DNA of 64,000 nucleotides from Lachnospiraceae bacterium (lineage in GTDB: Bacteria; Bacillota; Clostridia; Lachnospirales; Lachnospiraceae): the NCBI GenBank assembly GCA_910574805.1, contig CAJTCV010000017.1, positions 23,938 through 87,937 of the forward strand, read 5' to 3'. The notes under the pieces were generated by a model. The model saw only the letters and a program-made list of their open reading frames with translations, searched no databases and was not told the DNA's origin. Within the stretch, counting starts at the first letter, position 1. Every line of letters starts with the position of its first letter. Of the stretch, positions 60,159 through 64,000 are shown one piece after another. The position numbers and the translations under genes were made by a program.

Positions 60159-61111
60159 TTTATGAAAAACTGATTGAAAAGTCAAAAGAAGCCTTTGTGA
60201 TGGCGATTGAAATATACAATAAGCCGACGATCAAATATCGGGTGGAGGGTTTTAGTTTTTTCATATGTAATGCATGGGAGTTAATGCTGAAAGCGCACAT
60301 GATCTGCAAATTTGGCGAGAACAGTATTTATTATAAGGACAATCCGGGGAGAACGATTACTCTGGAAAACTGCATTCAGAAAATTTTTACCAATGAGAAA
60401 GGTCCTCTGCGTAGAAACCTCATTAAGATTATTGAACTTAGAAATACGAGCACACATTTTATAACAGAAGAATATGAGATGATCTATATTCCATTGTTTC
60501 AGGCATGTGTATTGAACTTTGTGGAAAAGATGCAGGAATTTCACGAAGTTGACATGACACAGGTAGTGCCTCAGAATTTTCTGACACTGGCAGTCAGTAT
60601 GAAATCTTTGGATGAAAACGCAATCCGAGCCAAGTATCCGGAAGAGATTGCAGAGAAAATTCTGGAAACAAATCACAGGCTGGTTCCGATGATTCAGGAA
60701 AATAATCAGTCTTTTGCAATTAAGATTGAGCATTATCATTATATTACAAAGGACAGGAATAAAGCGACTTCTTTTGTACATCTGGACAGAGATGCGGAAG
60801 CGGGAGTGAAAATTATTAAAGAATTAAAAGACCCCAACAATACACATAAGTATACAATGAAAACGGCTCTGAAAGAAATTAACCGTCAGCTCCAGAAAGC
60901 CGGTCTGGACATCAAAATGAATGCCTATCATTTTGACCTGTTTAATAAAGTATTTGGTTTAAAAGAGAATGAAAAGTACTGCTATGTACATAAGATTTAT
61001 GCGCAGCCATCCTACAGCTATTCCATGCAGGCGGTGGAACTGATCGTAGATGAGATAAAAAAGGATCCGGAGCATATGATCGAACGGCTGAAAATCAGCG
61101 CAAAAAAATAA
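60155..61111 (+). CDS. DUF3644-like HEPN protein inside the hsd operon
   Basis: A 318-residue protein that overlaps hsdR by 4 nt, so it is part of the operon. Its N-terminal half resembles DUF3644 proteins (KYRVEGFSFFICNAWELMLKAHMI) and contains Arg96-Asn97-x3-His101 (RNTSTH) in IIELRNTSTHF, the RNxxxH active-site pattern of HEPN ribonucleases. The C-terminal half looks like a DNA- or RNA-contact domain (TMKTALKEINRQLQKAGLDIKMNAYHFDLFNKVFGL) but I do not recognise it firmly. HEPN proteins in defence loci often cut RNA and cause growth arrest. The stop codon lies inside the stem of the RNA-like element that follows. Confidence 0.8.
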   Translation: MIYEKLIEKSKEAFVMAIEIYNKPTIKYRVEGFSFFICNAWELMLKAHMICKFGENSIYYKDNPGRTITLENCIQKIFTNEKGPLRRNLIKIIELRNTSTHFITEEYEMIYIPLFQACVLNFVEKMQEFHEVDMTQVVPQNFLTLAVSMKSLDENAIRAKYPEEIAEKILETNHRLVPMIQENNQSFAIKIEHYHYITKDRNKATSFVHLDRDAEAGVKIIKELKDPNNTHKYTMKTALKEINRQLQKAGLDIKMNAYHFDLFNKVFGLKENEKYCYVHKIYAQPSYSYSMQAVELIVDEIKKDPEHMIERLKISAKK

Positions 61112-61197
61112 GTTAACCCCAGGGGCAAAGGAATTCTTGGTATCTACCTACTCCCATTCGGGAACCCAGCCATGATCCTTCACGAGTTAACTTATTT
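61106..61197 (+). ncRNA. Candidate structured RNA closed by a 12-bp stem
   Basis: AAATAAGTTAAC (61106-61117) and GTTAACTTATTT (61186-61197) are perfectly complementary and enclose 68 nt. Inside, AAGGA can pair with TCCTT, and TCCC-ATTC-GGGA forms a small hairpin. The sequence has no reading frame and its base composition is higher in C and G than the flanks. It sits between a HEPN gene and hsdM and contains the HEPN gene's stop codon. It is not a simple terminator because the stem encloses a long complex interior. Confidence 0.55.
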
Positions 61198-61272
61198 CTA
61201 TTATAGCATACAACAGAGAAATGTCAATTATGCAGAAAAATATTCTGGATATGGCACATAAGGAGAAAATAT

Positions 61273-62703
61273 ATGACAACACAGGAAATTGTATCAAAAT
61301 TATGGAATCTATGTAATGTGCTGCGTGACGATGGTATTACCTATCATCAGTATGTGACGGAATTAACTTATATTCTGTTCCTGAAAATGGCTAACGAGAC
61401 CGGTGTAGAAAATCAGATACCGGAACAGTATCGTTGGGACAGCCTTCTTGGAAAAAGCGGTATAGAGCTGAAAAAATTCTATAAAGAGTTGTTGGGCTTT
61501 CTGGGGGAAAGCTGTACAGGGCGGGTATGCGAGATCTATCAGGGAGCGTTCACAAACATTGAAGAGCCAAAGAATCTGGAAAAAATCATTACTTCGATTG
61601 ATGGACTGGACTGGTTTTCAGCCCGTGAAGAAGGACTTGGGAATATGTATGAGGCGCTTCTGGAAAAGAATGCAGGTGAAAAGAAATCAGGTGCGGGACA
61701 GTATTTTACACCTCGGGTACTGATTGATGTCATGACGCGGCTGATGAAACCACAGCCGGGAGAAAGGTGCAACGATCCGGCATGCGGAACATTCGGGTTT
61801 ATGATAGCAGCGCATCAGTATGTGTGTGATCATACAGATAATCTGTGGGATCTGGATGCTGATCTGGCAGAATTTGAGCGTAAAGAAGCGTTTACAGGAT
61901 GTGAGCTGGTACATGATACCCACCGTCTGGCGTTGATGAATGCCATGCTGCATGGGATAGAAGGGGAGATCATGCTGGGGGACACATTGTCAAATGCAGG
62001 AAAGGCACTGAAAAATTACGATCTGGTGTTGACAAATCCTCCCTTTGGAACCAAAAAAGGTGGAGAACGTACCACGCGTGATGATTTTACATTTCCAACA
62101 AGTAACAAACAGCTTAATTTTCTCCAACATATTTATCGGAGTCTGAGAACCGACGGAAAAGCCCGTGCCGCTGTAGTACTTCCGGATAATGTATTGTTTG
62201 CAGACGGTGATGGAGAGAAGATCCGCCGGGACCTGATGGAAAAATGTAACCTTCATACGATTCTTCGACTGCCTACAGGAATTTTTTATGCGCAGGGAGT
62301 AAAAACAAATGTGCTGTTTTTTACGAGAGGGAAAACAGATGAAGGGAATACAAAAGATGTCTGGTTTTATGATCTTCGATCAGATATGCCGTCATTTGGA
62401 AAGACAAACCCTCTGACAAAGGAACACTTTAAAGAGTTTGAAGAATGCTATTGCGCCGGGCATATGGCGGATCGAAAGGAACTGTATTCGGAAGAAAATC
62501 CTAACGGCCGTTGGAGAAAATACAGTTATGATGAAATTATGGCCAGGGATAAAACCAGTCTGGATATTACGTGGATGAAAATGCAGAATGCAGGTGAAGA
62601 TGTTACCTTAGAGGAACTGTTGGCACAAATCAAAGAGAAATCAGAGAATATTGCGTCTGCCGTAGCGGAACTGGAAAAACTGCTGGAAGGAGTACAGGAA
62701 TAA
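61273..62703 (+). CDS. hsdM: Type I DNA methyltransferase HsdM
   Basis: A 476-residue N6-adenine methyltransferase subunit. HsdM N-terminal helical domain at 1-125, SAM motif I DPACGTFGF (Gly after GT replaced by Phe compared with the usual GTGG), catalytic motif IV NPPF (LTNPPFGTKKGG). It methylates sites chosen by HsdS and joins HsdR for restriction. RBS AAGGAG. Its stop overlaps the hsdS start (TAATG). Confidence 0.95.
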   Translation: MTTQEIVSKLWNLCNVLRDDGITYHQYVTELTYILFLKMANETGVENQIPEQYRWDSLLGKSGIELKKFYKELLGFLGESCTGRVCEIYQGAFTNIEEPKNLEKIITSIDGLDWFSAREEGLGNMYEALLEKNAGEKKSGAGQYFTPRVLIDVMTRLMKPQPGERCNDPACGTFGFMIAAHQYVCDHTDNLWDLDADLAEFERKEAFTGCELVHDTHRLALMNAMLHGIEGEIMLGDTLSNAGKALKNYDLVLTNPPFGTKKGGERTTRDDFTFPTSNKQLNFLQHIYRSLRTDGKARAAVVLPDNVLFADGDGEKIRRDLMEKCNLHTILRLPTGIFYAQGVKTNVLFFTRGKTDEGNTKDVWFYDLRSDMPSFGKTNPLTKEHFKEFEECYCAGHMADRKELYSEENPNGRWRKYSYDEIMARDKTSLDITWMKMQNAGEDVTLEELLAQIKEKSENIASAVAELEKLLEGVQE

Positions 62704-64000
62704 TGGATACAAAAGCATTACGTCAAAAAATACTGGATCTGGCAATTCGAGGAAAGCTGGTCCCGCAGGACCCAGAGGATGAGCCCGCATCTGTATTGCT
62801 GGAAAGAATTCATGCAAAAAAACAGCAGATGGTGAAGGACGGAAAACTGAAAGCAAAAGATATTAAGAATGATTCCGTGATCTATGTAGGTGAGGATAGT
62901 TTACATTATGAGAAATTTGCAGACGGAACCGTGAAATGTATTGAGGATGAGATACCGTTTGAGGTGCCGGAGGGGTGGGCGTGGAGTAGAATATTTTCTA
63001 TATCTCAAGACTTACCTTATGGTACATCGAAAAAATCTTCATCAAGCGGAGAAATAGCCGTTTTGCGTATGGGTAATCTTCAACAAGGTGAGATTGATTA
63101 TACAGATCTTGTTTATTCTTCAAATAAAGAAGATATAGATAAGTATTTATTAACTGATGGTGATTTACTTTTCAATCGTACAAACAGTTCAGAATGGGTC
63201 GGAAAAACGGCAATATATCGTGGTGAAACAGCAGCTATTTATGCTGGCTATTTAATTAGAATTCGTTCTTTGTTGGATGCAGAATATCTTAATAGTGTAA
63301 TGAATAGCAAATATATTAAAGAAATCTGTTTTCTTGTAAAAACGGATGCAATTAATCAATCCAATATAAACGCTGCTAAGTTAGGGAGTTTTCTCATTCC
63401 AATACCACCATCTAAGGAACAAATAAGGATTGCGAACAAACTGTCTGATATATTATATTGGGTTAATTATATTGTGACTGGAAAACTTGAACTCCAACAA
63501 TATATTCATCAAATCAAGTCAAAAATCCTTGACCTTGCTATTCAAGGTAAATTTGTACCACAAGACCCAAATGACGAACCTGCATCCGTACTCTTGGAAC
63601 GCATCCGAGCAGAAAAAGAGGAACTGATAAAGCAAAGAAAAATTAAACGTGACAAAAAGGAGTCCGTCATCTTCCGAGGTGAGGATAACTCTTATTATCT
63701 AAATGATGGAAATACAATAATAGATATCAGTGATGAAATTCCTTTCATTATTCCTGATTCTTGGAGCTGGGGAAAACTTAAAGATATCGTAATTATTAAT
63801 CCGCGGAATAAATTAGCTGATGATACAGAAGTTGCTTTCGTTCCAATGTCATTGATCGAGGATGGGTATAGCGGTAACCACACTTCAGAAATACGAAAAT
63901 GGAAAGAGGTAAAAACAGGTTTTACTCATTTTAAAGAACGCGATATTGGCGTCGCTAAAATTACTCCGTGTTTTGAAAACAGAAAATCCGTCATTTTTAG
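62703..64000 (+). CDS. hsdS: Type I specificity subunit HsdS, 3' end beyond the window
   Basis: The frame is open from the ATG at 62703 to the window edge (432 codons). A helical repeat (KILDLAIRGKLVPQDPEDEPASVLLERI) at residues 10-37 recurs as KILDLAIQGKFVPQDPNDEPASVLLERI near residues 274-301. Each is followed by a target-recognition domain: TRD1 about 80-260, TRD2 from about 340. The two TRDs read the two halves of the split target. The repeats are near-identical as protein but use different codons, and TRD1 onward is visibly A+T-rich: signs of domain exchange. Confidence 0.93.
   Translation, partial: MDTKALRQKILDLAIRGKLVPQDPEDEPASVLLERIHAKKQQMVKDGKLKAKDIKNDSVIYVGEDSLHYEKFADGTVKCIEDEIPFEVPEGWAWSRIFSISQDLPYGTSKKSSSSGEIAVLRMGNLQQGEIDYTDLVYSSNKEDIDKYLLTDGDLLFNRTNSSEWVGKTAIYRGETAAIYAGYLIRIRSLLDAEYLNSVMNSKYIKEICFLVKTDAINQSNINAAKLGSFLIPIPPSKEQIRIANKLSDILYWVNYIVTGKLELQQYIHQIKSKILDLAIQGKFVPQDPNDEPASVLLERIRAEKEELIKQRKIKRDKKESVIFRGEDNSYYLNDGNTIIDISDEIPFIIPDSWSWGKLKDIVIINPRNKLADDTEVAFVPMSLIEDGYSGNHTSEIRKWKEVKTGFTHFKERDIGVAKITPCFENRKSVIF

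Noticed and set aside
61106..61197. Simple rho-independent terminator after the HEPN gene
   Set aside because: The perfect 12-bp arms enclose 68 nt with internal structure, and no proper U-run follows, so a plain terminator is a poor description.
56892..64000. Mobile genetic element carrying the restriction-modification genes
   Set aside because: The region is more A+T-rich in hsdS, but no integrase, transposase, tRNA or attachment repeats are visible in the window. Transfer remains possible but cannot be supported.
1..64000. CRISPR array, tRNA or rRNA genes
   Set aside because: No regularly spaced repeats, tRNA cloverleaf ends or rRNA conserved sequences were found on reading through.

Overview
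The window looks like a chromosomal segment of a Gram-positive, low-to-mid GC anaerobe of the Clostridia, most likely Lachnospiraceae. The evidence is strong AGGAGG ribosome sites, many TTGACA-17-TATAAT promoters, a FabK/FabT-type fatty acid synthesis cluster, a YesM/YesN-like two-component system, PRD regulators, ECF sigma factors and Lachnospiraceae-style Feo genes. No rRNA, tRNA, CRISPR array or insertion sequence was found.

Layout. 1-600 (minus): end of an operon with a partial lipoprotein and a short HTH-membrane regulator. 668-4201: ferrous iron uptake (feoA, feoA, feoB, a Cys-rich FeoB partner and a Fur-like regulator) from a consensus promoter with a Fur box at its start site. 4266-12920: a GH31 glycosidase with a CUT1 sugar ABC transporter, divergent from a sensor kinase/AraC-type response regulator pair. 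13010-13443: a cobalamin riboswitch, a terminator and hairpins with no B12 gene after them. 13552-17160: LysR regulator, DUF2325 protein, flavin reductase-like protein and M23 peptidase. 17238-23133: type II fatty acid synthesis (fabH, acpP, fabK, fabD, fabG, fabF, fabZ) with three FabT-type operators. 23244-30337: a coiled-coil protein, two ECF sigma/partner modules, an LRR-thioesterase fusion and a DeoR regulator.

30413-33308 (minus): fructose PTS and 1-phosphofructokinase. 33787-42508: YitT protein, PocR-AraC regulator, and a GH2 glycosidase/ABC transporter/M20 hydrolase operon. 42625-45706: Hsp20 under a CIRCE element embedded in a transaldolase-like gene, a HAD phosphatase and a pentulose-phosphate 3-epimerase family protein. 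45810-50637: PRD regulator, M20 dipeptidase and PTS EIICB. 50821-56651: a TRAP transporter, split transketolase and SDR dehydrogenase cassette. 56825-64000: a type I restriction-modification operon that runs off the window.

How the genes work together. Most of the window is a set of self-contained carbohydrate uptake and breakdown cassettes, each with its own regulator, placed around housekeeping blocks (iron, fatty acids, stress). The most unusual block is the restriction-modification operon. Its HsdR carries an N-terminal HEPN-like domain with an RNxxxH motif, the next gene (DUF3644-like) has a second RNxxxH motif, and that gene's stop codon lies inside a 92-nt element closed by a perfect 12-bp stem that looks like a small structured RNA. 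hsdM and a mosaic hsdS follow.
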